Positions 17,546 to 26,989 of a stretch of 64,000 bases of DNA are shown here, piece after piece. The notes below the pieces were generated by a model. That model made no database searches, was not told where the DNA came from, and saw only the letters and a program-made list of their open reading frames with translations. Positions within the stretch are counted from its first letter, which is position 1. Each line of letters begins with the position of its first letter. The DNA is taken from positions 496,001-560,000 of the forward strand of contig CAVXFS010000004.1 of the NCBI GenBank assembly GCA_963761115.1, written 5' to 3'. The DNA is from CAVXFS01 sp963761115 (GTDB lineage: Bacteria > Pseudomonadota > Gammaproteobacteria > Burkholderiales > Gallionellaceae). A program made the translations under genes and the position numbers.

Positions 17546-17575
17546 TTGGTGCCGGCAGTTCCGATATGCCATAAT
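17546..17575 (+). promoter_or_regulatory. Possible recA promoter
   Basis: TTGGTG (17546-17551) and CATAAT (17570-17575) are 18 bases apart, about 30 bases before recA. No CTG-N10-CAG LexA operator is visible in the pncC-recA gap. Confidence 0.45.
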
Positions 17576-17605
17576 CACACACCATTTTTGAAGGGGAAAA
17601 ACAGC

Positions 17606-18625
17606 ATGGATGACAACAAGACCAAGGCGCTCGCAGCAGCATTGAGCCAGATCGAAAAACAATTTGGCAAGGGCTCGATCATGCGCCTCGGAGAACATGA
17701 AGTGGCGCGTGACATACAGGTCGTGTCCACCGGATCGCTGGGACTGGATATCGCGCTCGGCGTGGGTGGCGTGCCGCGCGGCCGTGTGGTGGAGATCTAC
17801 GGCCCGGAATCGTCCGGCAAGACCACGCTGACCCTGCAGATCATCGCCGAGATGCAGAAGCTGGGCGGCACGGCGGCATTCATCGACGCGGAACACGCGC
17901 TCGACCCACAGTACGCGCAAAAGCTCGGTGTGAAAGTCGAGGACCTGCTGATCTCGCAGCCGGACAACGGCGAACAGGCACTGGAGATCACCGACATGCT
18001 GGTACGCTCCGCCTCGGTGGATGTGGTGGTGATCGACTCGGTGGCCGCGCTCACGCCCAAGGCGGAGATCGAGGGCGATATGGGCGATGCGCAGATGGGC
18101 CTGCATGCACGCCTGATGTCGCAGGCGCTGCGCAAGCTGACCGCCAACATCAATCGCTCCAACACGCTGGTCATCTTCATCAACCAGATCCGCATGAAGA
18201 TCGGTGTGATGTTCGGCAACCCCGAAACCACCACCGGCGGCAATGCGCTCAAGTTTTACGCCTCGGTGCGCATGGACATCCGCCGTACCGGCGCGATCAA
18301 GAAGGGCGACGAGGTGATCGGCAACGAGACGCGCGTGAAAGTGGTGAAGAACAAGGTGGCGCCGCCGTTCAAGGAAGCTCACTTCGACATCCTCTATGGC
18401 GAAGGCATCTCGCGCGAAGGCGAGATCGTCGAACTGGGCGTACTGCACAAGCTGGTCGAGAAATCCGGCGCGTGGTACAGCTACAAGGGCGAGAAGATCG
18501 GCCAGGGCAAGGACAACGCGCGCGAATTCCTGAAGAACAACCCGGAGATCGCGATGGAGATCGAGAACAAGATACGCGCCGCGTCAGGCGTTGCTGCGCT
18601 GGGCGGTGGCGAAGTCAAGGCCTGA
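17606..18625 (+). CDS. recA: Recombinase RecA
   Basis: RecA forms filaments on single-stranded DNA and drives strand exchange and SOS induction. The 339-residue product has Walker A GPESSGKTTL (residues ~69-78), Walker B VVVIDSVAAL, the L2 region NQIRMKIGVMFGNPETTTGGNALKFYASVR, and the expected N- and C-terminal domains. The ATG at 17606 (MDDNKTKALAAAL) is preceded by AAGGGG; an upstream in-frame start at 17540 would add a non-homologous stretch. It is followed by an overlapping recX. Confidence 0.97.
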   Translation: MDDNKTKALAAALSQIEKQFGKGSIMRLGEHEVARDIQVVSTGSLGLDIALGVGGVPRGRVVEIYGPESSGKTTLTLQIIAEMQKLGGTAAFIDAEHALDPQYAQKLGVKVEDLLISQPDNGEQALEITDMLVRSASVDVVVIDSVAALTPKAEIEGDMGDAQMGLHARLMSQALRKLTANINRSNTLVIFINQIRMKIGVMFGNPETTTGGNALKFYASVRMDIRRTGAIKKGDEVIGNETRVKVVKNKVAPPFKEAHFDILYGEGISREGEIVELGVLHKLVEKSGAWYSYKGEKIGQGKDNAREFLKNNPEIAMEIENKIRAASGVAALGGGEVKA

Positions 18626-19073
18626 GCCTACGCTGCGCGTCCGTGCCATGCAGTACCTGGCGCGACGTGAACACAGCCGCGCCGAACTGCGCACCAAGCT
18701 GTTGCCGCATGTACAGGAAGGCGACGATATCGAGGCCGTGCTGGATGACCTGGTCAAGCGCAACTGGCTTTCCGATGCGCGCGCGACCGAGCAACTGGTC
18801 AACATCAAACGCGCCCGCTTCGGCACCCAGCGGATCGCCCACGAATTGCGCCAGAAAGGTATCGCGGAAAACCTGATCAGCAATGTGTTGCCGCAACTCA
18901 AGGAGTCAGAGCTCGATGCGGCGCGCGAGGTGTGGCAAAAGAAATTCGGCGCCGTGCCGCAGGATGCAAGAGAAAAAGCCCGGCAAATTCGTTTCCTGCA
19001 ATCGCGCGGGTTTGCGCTGGAGGTCGTGTTCAAGGTGCTGCGCCAGGCTGGGGCCGGTGACGACGAACAATGA
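18606..19073 (+). CDS. recX: Regulatory protein RecX
   Basis: RecX binds RecA filaments and limits RecA activity. The product shows LRVRAMQYLARREHSRAELRTKL, DLVKRNWLSDARATEQLV and the ends of three helical repeats, as in short proteobacterial RecX proteins. I place the start at the GTG at 18606, which overlaps recA by 20 bases and yields the family-like VAKSRPEPTLR N-terminus. An in-frame TTG at 18591 is the alternative. The overlap suggests co-expression with recA. Confidence 0.9.
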   Translation: MAKSRPEPTLRVRAMQYLARREHSRAELRTKLLPHVQEGDDIEAVLDDLVKRNWLSDARATEQLVNIKRARFGTQRIAHELRQKGIAENLISNVLPQLKESELDAAREVWQKKFGAVPQDAREKARQIRFLQSRGFALEVVFKVLRQAGAGDDEQ

Positions 19074-19206
19074 TCCGGCGCTTGGCAGGTAGTACGGCTT
19101 GATGTTCGCGGCTGTTTAATGATTGCCATCGATTCCAGTTCGCTGCATGATGCGGCGACACCTGTTACCAGCCACTCCCTTCACCCATCTCGAAAAGAGG
19201 ATACAT

Positions 19207-19722
19207 ATGAAAGTTGAACTTGCGGTACTTGCCATATTGTTGTCTGCCGGCAGCGCGCTTGCAGATACTACCGTACAGATGTACCGGGTCGACGCCAATG
19301 GCATTGGCGCCAGCATCGGGCAGGTCTCGATCGCCGAATCGAAATATGGTTTGGTGTTTTCGCCTGCACTGACAGGCCTGCCACCGGGCCCGCATGGATT
19401 CCATGTGCATGAAAATCCAAGCTGTGATCCCGCGGAGAAGGAAGGAAAGATGGTGCCTGCGCTTGCTGCGGGTGGCCACTATGACCCGCTCGGCGCGAAA
19501 CACCACGGTGCGCCCTGGGCAGATGGTCACCTGGGCGACCTGCCGGTGTTGCTGGCGGATGCGGACGGCAACGCCAACCAGTCGATGCTTGCGCCGCGCC
19601 TGACACTGGCCGATCTTGCCGGGCATTCGCTGATGATCCATGCGGGTGGCGATAACTACTCGGATACACCTTCACCACTTGGCGGCGGGGGCGCGCGATT
19701 TGCATGTGGCGTGATCAAGTAA
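19207..19722 (+). CDS. sodC: Periplasmic Cu/Zn superoxide dismutase
   Basis: SodC dismutates superoxide in the periplasm. The 171-residue product has a signal peptide (MKVELAVLAILLSAGSALA) and the metal ligands in GFHVHENPSC, GGHYDP, HHGAPWADGHLGDLP and the late MIHAGGDNYSD. The two disulfide cysteines (NPSCDP and FACGV) are present. AGAGGA before the ATG at 19207 supports this start over a longer frame from 19123. Its last 8 bases overlap the end of the convergent rlmM. Confidence 0.95.
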   Translation: MKVELAVLAILLSAGSALADTTVQMYRVDANGIGASIGQVSIAESKYGLVFSPALTGLPPGPHGFHVHENPSCDPAEKEGKMVPALAAGGHYDPLGAKHHGAPWADGHLGDLPVLLADADGNANQSMLAPRLTLADLAGHSLMIHAGGDNYSDTPSPLGGGGARFACGVIK

Positions 19723-20818
19723 AGGGTTGGACCGGTCGAGCCTGGCGCTTGATCCTGGCGAGTAACACCGTCACTTCTTCGCGGTCATGATAGAGCTGTC
19801 TGGCTTGCAGGCGATAGCGGAATCCCTTTGCATCCAGCACACCGCGTATTCTTTCGAGTGCTTCGGCCAGGGCCGCCACTCTCTTTTTCATCGGCAGTTT
19901 GAGGTTGAACATCGCGCGGGTGCTTGATCCGCTGGCGATCCAGTCGGCCATCAGCGCGGCGACGCGTTGTGGTTGTTCCACCATGTCACACACCACCCAG
20001 TCCACCGGGCGCGGCGGGCGATAACGGAAACCGTCCTGGCGCAGGTGCTTGATGGCTGGATGTTCCGCCGCCACTCCTTTCAGCGGGCCATTGTCCACTG
20101 CGATGACTTTCAGGCCATGTTGCACCAGCTGCCATGACCAACCGCCGGGCGCGGCGCCGAGGTCGACTGCGGTCATGCCGGGTTTGAGCCAGCGCGCCTG
20201 TTCTTCCCGATCGAGAAACACCTCGAACGCTTCGGCCAGCTTGAGGCAGGAACGGCTGGGCGCAGCGTGCGGCATTTTCAGGCGCAGGATGCCCATGTGA
20301 AAAGCTGCGCTGTTGCGCGGGTCGCTGCTACCGATCAGGGCACGGTGCTGGCCGGGAAAGAAGATATGCAGGCGCGGCAGGTTGGCAGTTATGGATGCGG
20401 GATGCGCAGTTGCTTCCTGTGACGATTTCGCATCGGCTTTTGCTGTCAATCGCCCGGTCTTTATCAATTCAGCTTCGAGCAGTGGCTGGAATCGGCGCGT
20501 GAAGGCGGAGAGCGTTTTGCCTTGGTTGGTGTCCGGTGTCTCCAGCCACAGTGCGCCAAATAGTTTCGGCTCGGCGGGAATCGCGGCCAGCAATGGCGTG
20601 AGGCGATCGCGTTCCGGCAGATCCTGCACTTCGCCGAGCACGTGGATGAGTTGGCGCGCGAAGGTGAGTTCAGCGAAGGACAGTCGCAGCTTGCCTTGCA
20701 GCATGACAAAACCGCTGCCGGCATTTGCTTCGACGGGCTTGGCCCGGGCTTCGTCGACGCAGTCGCGTTCGAAGCCGGGCCGGCAGTAGATCAGCCAGTT
20801 GGCCGCATTGGTATGCAT
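19715..20818 (-). CDS. rlmM: 23S rRNA 2'-O-ribose methyltransferase RlmM
   Basis: RlmM methylates C2498 of 23S rRNA. The 367-residue product has the N-terminal THUMP-like region, a SAM-binding motif VDLGAAPGGWSWQL (residues ~225), CDMVEQPQRVAALMADWI and the late catalytic-region FNLKLPMKKR. The start at 20818 (MHTNAANWLIYCRPGFE) matches the family's N-terminus, while the longer frame to 20917 does not. It ends inside the last codons of the convergent sodC. Confidence 0.92.
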   Translation of the reverse strand: MHTNAANWLIYCRPGFERDCVDEARAKPVEANAGSGFVMLQGKLRLSFAELTFARQLIHVLGEVQDLPERDRLTPLLAAIPAEPKLFGALWLETPDTNQGKTLSAFTRRFQPLLEAELIKTGRLTAKADAKSSQEATAHPASITANLPRLHIFFPGQHRALIGSSDPRNSAAFHMGILRLKMPHAAPSRSCLKLAEAFEVFLDREEQARWLKPGMTAVDLGAAPGGWSWQLVQHGLKVIAVDNGPLKGVAAEHPAIKHLRQDGFRYRPPRPVDWVVCDMVEQPQRVAALMADWIASGSSTRAMFNLKLPMKKRVAALAEALERIRGVLDAKGFRYRLQARQLYHDREEVTVLLARIKRQARPVQPFT

Positions 20819-21015
20819 GGCGCGGCATGCTAGTGCTAGTTGGCCAGTCAGGCAAGCAAATAGCGAGAAGCATGGAATCGGCGCGCAGCTGTTTGCCAAA
20901 GAATCCACCTGCCGCAACGGCGACTTTCATTTTCGTTCTCGATCATCCGGTTCATGCTGCATGTGGCTATTATTTGAACCGGAACGCAAGATTGGGTACA
21001 ATGCGCGGCCTTAAC

Positions 21016-21092
21016 AGGCGCGTAGCTCAGCTGGTTAGAGCACCACCTTGACATGGTGGGGGTCGTTGGTTCGAGTCCAATCGCGCCTACCA
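21016..21092 (+). tRNA. tRNA-Val (anticodon GAC)
   Basis: The cloverleaf is complete: acceptor AGGCGCG/CGCGCCT, D arm from GCTC, anticodon loop TTGACAT flanked by ACCACC/GGTGGG, T arm with TTCGAGT, and an encoded CCA end. The anticodon GAC reads Val codons GUC/GUU. Confidence 0.95.
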
Positions 21093-21215
21093 ATTTCGGT
21101 GGGCTTCACAGCAGCAACTGCAGATTCATTCAAAAGCAACGCAAAATTCACCCGTTCATGATTCATGGATGGATCCTTTGCATCTGCAGCCATACTAATC
21201 CTACAGGCTAACATC

Positions 21216-21965
21216 ATGAATATCGCCGCCCCGTTTGGCTATCCGGAAATCAGCCCGCTGAACAAGAATCAGCACATCGTATTATCCTATCCCGGCATAG
21301 CGCCGGATTTTTGCCGCAAGCTGAATATCCTGCCCATCAGTTTCAGCGAATATGCGCGAGTCGCGCATGATTATCCGATCGCCTATGTCAGCAACAATGA
21401 AGGCAAGACTTTTATCGCGGTCGCGTTGCTTGGACTGCGAGCAGGGGAGAACCTGTTCGCAGACAAGGACGGAAATTGGGATGCGTCGACTTATATGCCT
21501 GCCTATGCGCGCCGCTATCCGTTTTGCATGGCAAAAGTCAGGGTGGGTGACGAGCTGCGCAACGAGCATATCGTCTGTGTGGCACTGCAGGCGGTCGATG
21601 CAGCAAATGGCGAGAGGTTGTTTGACGATCAGGGCGGGGCCTTGCCGCGTTGGGTTGAAATGGAGAAACTGCTGAACGAATATGACGCGGACTTGATTCG
21701 CTCTGAAGAACTGTGCGGCATGCTCAAGGAATATGACCTGCTGGAGCCGTTCTCGATACAGGCGTCGCTGAACACAGACGAACCCATGCAGCTTACCGGC
21801 ATGTATCGAGTTACCGAAGCCAGGCTCGAGGCGCTTGAGGCAGAACAGCTGCGCACCCTGATCAAAAAAGGCGTGATGGGCAGGATATACACCCACCTGC
21901 TGTCACTGGAAAACTTCTCCCGATTGCTCGGGCGGAAACTTGGTACACAGCCAGCGAAAACATAA
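21216..21965 (+). CDS. SapC-like protein
   Basis: The 249-residue product resembles SapC-family proteins (named after a Campylobacter surface-array locus; function uncertain): NKNQHIVLSYPGIAPDFCRKLNILPISFSEYARVAHDYPIAYVSN near the start, then WDASTYMPAYARRYPF and a final TLIKKGVMGRIYTHLLSLENFSRLL. No signal peptide is seen. I take the ATG at 21216; an earlier in-frame ATG at 21165 adds an unrelated stretch next to the tRNA. There is no operon partner. Confidence 0.75.
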   Translation: MNIAAPFGYPEISPLNKNQHIVLSYPGIAPDFCRKLNILPISFSEYARVAHDYPIAYVSNNEGKTFIAVALLGLRAGENLFADKDGNWDASTYMPAYARRYPFCMAKVRVGDELRNEHIVCVALQAVDAANGERLFDDQGGALPRWVEMEKLLNEYDADLIRSEELCGMLKEYDLLEPFSIQASLNTDEPMQLTGMYRVTEARLEALEAEQLRTLIKKGVMGRIYTHLLSLENFSRLLGRKLGTQPAKT

Positions 21966-22279
21966 TCTTCCGGCGATTTGGCGCCGCTGCGGTATTTGTC
22001 AATTCGTCGCATTCTTTTCCATGGCAACGTAGTCGACTGGCACGCAGTTATGGATGGTTTTTCATGCTCTGGCAGATCTCGGATATGCAAGGCCGGCAGC
22101 TGAGGTTGTTAAATCAAGGACAAGGGACATCACCGCGCTGCATAAAGGTATGCAGCCGATGTCGGACAGGCTGGTTTTTTCTGGCTTGAAGGGTTGATTG
22201 CCGATAGAATTAATCCCATGCACAATCAAGCTATCCAGTATTATCTGCTGCTATCCGAGCCTGAAATATTCAGTATTTT
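21966..22279. other. Non-coding spacer, no feature recognised
   Basis: I see no credible frame, strong hairpin or known RNA motif here. In particular I find no c-di-GMP riboswitch core, although the genes downstream include a c-di-GMP enzyme. Confidence 0.5.
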
Positions 22280-23338
22280 ATGAGTGTAAATACCATGCGC
22301 CATCCACTGCTTCCATTATTCCTGTTCCAGGCTGGTTTGATATTTTCTCCGCCAGGCATGGCTGAAAGTTATGAACTTGGCCAAGGCCTGCATGTCGACA
22401 AATACTTTGCGGCTGGTTATGCAAATATCGAGGCAGAAAAACCTGTTGATGCGCCCGGCCAGATTACTATGGACGATCTGAGTCTGTTTGTCGGTGGCAA
22501 TGTCAGCAATCTGATCAATCCCTTTGCGGAAATCGAGTTATCCAATCAGACCCTGGCACAGCAAGGCGGTGGCGCTGACAATGGCGAAGTCGTTGTCGAG
22601 CGTTTTTACAACGGCATGAAATTGTCGGAATTCGACTCCTTGCGGGTCGGCAAGGTATTGAGTCCTGTAGGTGACTGGAACCTGGTGCATGCGGCGCCAT
22701 TGATACCCACCATTACCCGCCCCTACACGACTGCACTTGGATTCAATGCCTATACAAGTGGCATCCAATGGCTGCATGACCCGAAGAATAGTGCGAACCC
22801 GCAATTTGAACTGTACTGGCAGCCGGGCGATGAGTTGTTCAAGCGATCGATTAACCTGACCACAAGGCACTTCCATAATGTGGTTGGTGGGCACATCAAT
22901 TTACCCCTGGGTTTTGCAGACAAGATTGGGGCATCTTTTCAGTATGGCCAACTCATCGAGACCGGGGAGACTTACGGATTGATCGGATTCAATGGCAACA
23001 AATCGATAGGCAAATTAAGCTTGCAAGGCGAGGTGATCTCAGCCCACTTCGCTGGTACGGTGTTGCCGGGAGCATCGCCCCGTATCCACGACAACGAAGC
23101 GGGGTTATTCGGGCTTGCCGATTATTCGGTTACGCCGCATTGGCATGGCATTCTGGCATCCGAGTATTATCAGGACCACATGGTGGATGCGTCCTCCAGA
23201 AGTTCTCTGGTTGCGGTCGCCTATAAGCCCAGCGCACCGATAGTCTGGAAACTTGAATACCTTCATCAGGCTGGTGTATCTGCATCCATAGCACCAGTTG
23301 TTACCGGTTGGAAAGCAGCTTTTTCAGTGATGTTCTGA
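22280..23338 (+). CDS. Putative outer-membrane beta-barrel (porin-like) protein
   Basis: The 352-residue product has a signal peptide ending near PPGMAES, then alternating strand-like segments (FAEIELSNQTL, FDSLRVGKVLSPVGDWN, FELYWQPGDELFKRSINL), and ends in AFSVMF with the terminal Phe of outer-membrane barrels. DSLRVGKVLSPVGDW recalls porins in which one strand is followed by a constriction loop. An alternative ATG at 22295 gives a tidier signal peptide. It ends 4 bases before a small binding-like protein and is probably co-transcribed with it and the GGDEF-EAL gene. No named family recognised. Confidence 0.75.
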   Translation: MSVNTMRHPLLPLFLFQAGLIFSPPGMAESYELGQGLHVDKYFAAGYANIEAEKPVDAPGQITMDDLSLFVGGNVSNLINPFAEIELSNQTLAQQGGGADNGEVVVERFYNGMKLSEFDSLRVGKVLSPVGDWNLVHAAPLIPTITRPYTTALGFNAYTSGIQWLHDPKNSANPQFELYWQPGDELFKRSINLTTRHFHNVVGGHINLPLGFADKIGASFQYGQLIETGETYGLIGFNGNKSIGKLSLQGEVISAHFAGTVLPGASPRIHDNEAGLFGLADYSVTPHWHGILASEYYQDHMVDASSRSSLVAVAYKPSAPIVWKLEYLHQAGVSASIAPVVTGWKAAFSVMF

Positions 23339-23342
23339 CCTG

Positions 23343-23756
23343 ATGCGCGTCCTGTTATTATTATTCGGTGTTCTATTGGCCTCTCTTTGCCAGGCCGGGG
23401 GCTTGTTGATCATTGCTTCCCCCCAGGTTCCGGTCAACTCGATTTCAGTCGAGCAATTGGCCGATATTTACATCGCTAAAAAGGATTATTGGAATTCCAC
23501 GCTTCAAATAGTGCCGGTCAATCGCGAAGCATCGAGCGATGAGCGTAAATACTTTACTGACGAGGTATTCAGCCTGTCCACACAGGCACTTGGTGAATAC
23601 TGGAACAAGTTGAGGTTCCAGGGCAAACTTCCTCCCACGATTCAAACATCAGACAAGTCTGTTCTGGGTTTCGTGCGCAGCATTCCTGGCGCTATCGGTT
23701 ACATCAACGCCGACCAGACCCCGACCGGGGTCAAGGTTTTGTTGCGGCTGCCATGA
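23343..23756 (+). CDS. Small periplasmic phosphate-binding-like (PstS-like) protein
   Basis: The 137-residue product has a signal peptide (MRVLLLLFGVLLASLCQAG) and a short domain like the N-terminal lobe of PstS-type binding proteins: VNSISVEQLADIYIAKKDYW, then VNREASSDERKYFTDEVF and VRSIPGAIGYINAD. It is about a third the length of a transport PstS, with no ABC genes nearby. Placed between a barrel protein and a GGDEF-EAL sensor with 4- and 22-base gaps, it may act as a periplasmic ligand sensor rather than a transporter (inference). Confidence 0.75.
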   Translation: MRVLLLLFGVLLASLCQAGGLLIIASPQVPVNSISVEQLADIYIAKKDYWNSTLQIVPVNREASSDERKYFTDEVFSLSTQALGEYWNKLRFQGKLPPTIQTSDKSVLGFVRSIPGAIGYINADQTPTGVKVLLRLP

Positions 23757-23778
23757 CCATCTATTCCGGGTTTTGATC

Positions 23779-26586
23779 ATGCGCATGCCAACTAACTGGT
23801 TTGGTGGATCCATTGCCCGCAAGCTGCTGCTGGCCTTTTTCTCAGTGTCTATCATTACTTTCCTGGTGACCGCGCTGGTCGTGCAAAGCGCTGTCCGTTC
23901 CGCGGTGACAGACTCGGAATTGGCCAATCTGTCACAGGTATCCGAAATCAAGCTCAGCAATCTCGATGCAAGAATCAATCAACTCGCCACCAACCTGCAT
24001 GCATGGGCCAAACTCGATGTGATGAATGATCTGGCTTCTGGCGACGTGGATAAACGGGTGGAAAACACGCTGGAAAACCTGGAAAAGGACTATGCCCTCA
24101 AGGGAGAGCTTTATGCGTTTGATGCGGCTGGCCATTTGGTGGCCGCCAGTGACCGGCTGCATAACCTGGACATGTTGCCGGAACAATGGCAGCCGCATGG
24201 GAATATCACCTTCGTGAATAAACACCACAGCCCGGTGGATGGCGACAATATTGTGGTTCTGGTCGCCCCTGTCATGGCAAATTTTTCGGAGAACTATCAA
24301 CTGGGCACCCTGGTGCTGGCGTATCACTGGACCGAGATAAAAAATAACCTGCCTGATAATGCGCTACTTATATACCGCCAACCTTCCCGCTTGCCGCAGA
24401 TCTCGATGCGGGGTGCCGCTTCGGCAATCGAGCCCCAGCCCGATCTGGCGGCAGATAAAGACTCGGTTGTCTTGCTGGAATCCACCCTGGACACTCTATT
24501 GGGTGAAGAGTCGCTGTCAAAATTGGCCAATCTTGATGGATGGGGGGAGGTCGGCAATCAGCAATATCTGGTTAACCACGCCAGTCAAAATTCCGGCCTG
24601 ATTGCCGGCTGGGAAATCGTGATGTTGCAGAATCCGGCTGTGCTGCACCGGACCGTTTTCGAGGTGATACTGAAACTGGCTTTACTGGGATTGGTCATGA
24701 CTTTGCCGATCTTCGTGGTCATAAGATGGCTGGCCAAGCGGCTGACATCACCGCTTCGCACATTGACGGAATTTGTCTCGGAAATTGCTGAAACCCATGA
24801 CTTGTCCAAACGGCTTGAATTGCAAACCGGCGACGAGATCGGCATTTTGGCTGCCGATTTCAATCTCATGACCGAAAGGCTGGAAAGCGGCTCGAAAGGG
24901 CATCGTGAAGCGGAGGCGCGCTTGCGAGCAACCATCGATAATGCTCTGGATGCCGTGGTGCAGATGAATTCTGACGGCGTCGTAACCGGTTGGAACGACC
25001 AGGCGGAGAATGTTTTCGGATGGACCCGCAAGGAAGCGGTTGGTCGCATACTGGCCGAAATGATCATTCCGCCACAGTATCGTGAGGCTCACATTCGCGG
25101 CATGCACCGCTACCTGGCCACGGGCAAGGGGAGCGTCCTGAATTCTCGCATAGAGATGGTGGGCCTGCATCGGGGCGGATACGAGTTTCCGGTCGAACTG
25201 GCCATTGCCGCAATCACGGTACATGGCCAGCACGAGTTCAGTGCCTTCATCCGCGATATCACCAGCAAAAAGGAATCCGAAGAGATCATCTGGAAACAAG
25301 CCAATTTCGACAAGCTTACCAATCTGCCGAACCGTCACATGTTTCATGACCGTTTGGACCAGGAAATCAAGAAGGCCCATCGTGCAGAATTGCAGATGGC
25401 GCTGCTGTTCATCGACCTCGATCACTTCAAGGAGATCAATGACACGCTGGGTCACGACATGGGCGACATCCTGTTGATGGAAGTTTCACGCAGCATCACC
25501 AGTTGTGTGCGCGAATCGGATACTGTGGCTCGCCTGGGTGGAGATGAGTTCACTGTCATATTGTCGGAAGTAAACGACACCCTAAATGTTGAGCGGATCG
25601 CCCAGAGCATACTCAAGAAATTGACCGAGCCATTCAAGCTTGAAGATGAGGTGGTTTATATCTCAGCCAGTATCGGAATCACGTTTTATCCTGACGATGC
25701 GGACAGCGTGGAAGATTTGCTGAAGAATGCAGATCAGGCGATGTATGTCGCCAAAAGCCATGGTCGCAATCGAACCAGCTATTTTACCGCCACTTTGCAG
25801 GAGGTCGCACAGGAGCGGCGGCGCCTGACTCACGACATGCGTGGCGCGTTGGCGGGCAACCAGTTCGTCATCAATTTTCAGCCGATCATAGATTTGTCTG
25901 ACGGACGCATACACAAGGCCGAGGCACTGCTTCGCTGGCAACACCCGGAGCGTGGTTTGCTCATGCCGGCCGAATTTATCCAGCTTGCTGAAGAAACTGC
26001 CCTGATCAACGGGATCGGGGATTACGTATTCAAGGAGGCAGCGCGCTGGGCAAGACGTTGGCGAGAACTATTTGCGGGTGACTTTCAGATCAGCGTGAAT
26101 ATGTCGCCGATCCAGTTCCAGTCCATGGAACACTCTTGCGATGACTGGAGCGCCTATTTGCATGACATAGATCTTGCCGGCCAGAACATTGTGATCGAGA
26201 TCACCGAGGGTCTGCTGTTGAATGCGGCAACCGGTATCACCGACAAGCTGCTTAAATTCCGTGATTCCGGCATCCAGGTTGCAATCGACGATTTCGGGAC
26301 GGGTTATTCTTCCCTTTCCTACCTGAAAAAATTCGACATCGATTTTCTGAAGATCGACAAGTCATTCGTGGATAACCTGGAGGTGGGTGCCAATGACGTA
26401 GCCTTGTGCGAGGCGATCATCGTGATGGCGCACAAGCTGGGGCTGAAGGTGATTGCGGAAGGGGTCGAGACAGTAGTTCAACGCCGAATATTGACCGATG
26501 CGGGCTGCGACTTCGCGCAAGGCTTCCTGTTTTCCGAGGCGTTGTCTCCGGAGGAATTTGAGGTTTTGCTCGCCGAATTCAAATAA
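23779..26586 (+). CDS. Membrane sensor with HAMP, PAS, GGDEF and EAL domains
   Basis: This 935-residue protein can in principle make and break c-di-GMP. It has a TM segment (~12-35), a periplasmic sensor region of ~260 residues, a second TM (~290-310), HAMP (LAKRLTSPLRTLTEFVSEI), PAS (~370-490), GGDEF (ARLGGDEFTVILSE, near residue 590) and EAL (AEALLRWQHPERG, then DDFGTGYSSLSYLKKFDIDF and AEGVET). The catalytic GGDEF and EAL residues are intact and an RxxD inhibitory site (RESD) precedes GGDEF. I use the ATG at 23779; a TTG lies two codons upstream. It is last in the barrel/binding-protein set. Confidence 0.92.
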   Translation: MRMPTNWFGGSIARKLLLAFFSVSIITFLVTALVVQSAVRSAVTDSELANLSQVSEIKLSNLDARINQLATNLHAWAKLDVMNDLASGDVDKRVENTLENLEKDYALKGELYAFDAAGHLVAASDRLHNLDMLPEQWQPHGNITFVNKHHSPVDGDNIVVLVAPVMANFSENYQLGTLVLAYHWTEIKNNLPDNALLIYRQPSRLPQISMRGAASAIEPQPDLAADKDSVVLLESTLDTLLGEESLSKLANLDGWGEVGNQQYLVNHASQNSGLIAGWEIVMLQNPAVLHRTVFEVILKLALLGLVMTLPIFVVIRWLAKRLTSPLRTLTEFVSEIAETHDLSKRLELQTGDEIGILAADFNLMTERLESGSKGHREAEARLRATIDNALDAVVQMNSDGVVTGWNDQAENVFGWTRKEAVGRILAEMIIPPQYREAHIRGMHRYLATGKGSVLNSRIEMVGLHRGGYEFPVELAIAAITVHGQHEFSAFIRDITSKKESEEIIWKQANFDKLTNLPNRHMFHDRLDQEIKKAHRAELQMALLFIDLDHFKEINDTLGHDMGDILLMEVSRSITSCVRESDTVARLGGDEFTVILSEVNDTLNVERIAQSILKKLTEPFKLEDEVVYISASIGITFYPDDADSVEDLLKNADQAMYVAKSHGRNRTSYFTATLQEVAQERRRLTHDMRGALAGNQFVINFQPIIDLSDGRIHKAEALLRWQHPERGLLMPAEFIQLAEETALINGIGDYVFKEAARWARRWRELFAGDFQISVNMSPIQFQSMEHSCDDWSAYLHDIDLAGQNIVIEITEGLLLNAATGITDKLLKFRDSGIQVAIDDFGTGYSSLSYLKKFDIDFLKIDKSFVDNLEVGANDVALCEAIIVMAHKLGLKVIAEGVETVVQRRILTDAGCDFAQGFLFSEALSPEEFEVLLAEFK

Positions 26587-26716
26587 TTATTTTGCTATAT
26601 GCGTGCCTGACTGGTGGTGCGGGCGCGCATATAGCAAAAGCCAGATTTCCGACACTGTTCGCTGCCGCAGCCGGGAAAAGTTGACGGCGCAAATCAGGGG
26701 ATAAAACCGCAACCAT

Positions 26717-26989
26717 TCAAGACGATAATATCTTCCCGCTCATGGCATCGATCAACACCACTGCTTTGACATTTCCCCGGCTGAGTTCGACCAGATAGGC
26801 AGGTTGGCCAGACATGGAGACGCCGGGTAACGCGCTATCAGCAGTTGCAGGAGCCTGTGCGTTGATCAGGGTGATCCTGCCCCTGGAAACATTCTCGGGT
26901 TCGCTTTCCCGATTGCCATCGACAAAGCCCAACGCAGCAGTCAGGGCAATGATCCCTGCAGCGCCAGGCAAGATTTTGTGTTTTCCCAT
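26717..26989 (-). CDS. Small PepSY-like exported protein
   Basis: The 90-residue product (MGKHKILPGAAGIIALTAALG) has a hydrophobic N-terminal segment and a C-terminal PAYLVELSRGNVKAVVLIDAMSGKILSS, which matches the end of PepSY domains, thought to act as protease inhibitors or periplasmic regulators. GGAGA before the ATG at 26989 supports this start over 27019. It stands alone, convergent with the GGDEF-EAL gene. The function is unknown. Confidence 0.6.
   Translation of the reverse strand: MGKHKILPGAAGIIALTAALGFVDGNRESEPENVSRGRITLINAQAPATADSALPGVSMSGQPAYLVELSRGNVKAVVLIDAMSGKILSS

Noticed and set aside
21966..22279. Possible c-di-GMP riboswitch upstream of the barrel/GGDEF-EAL operon
   Set aside because: The conserved GEMM core segments and tetraloop are not present.
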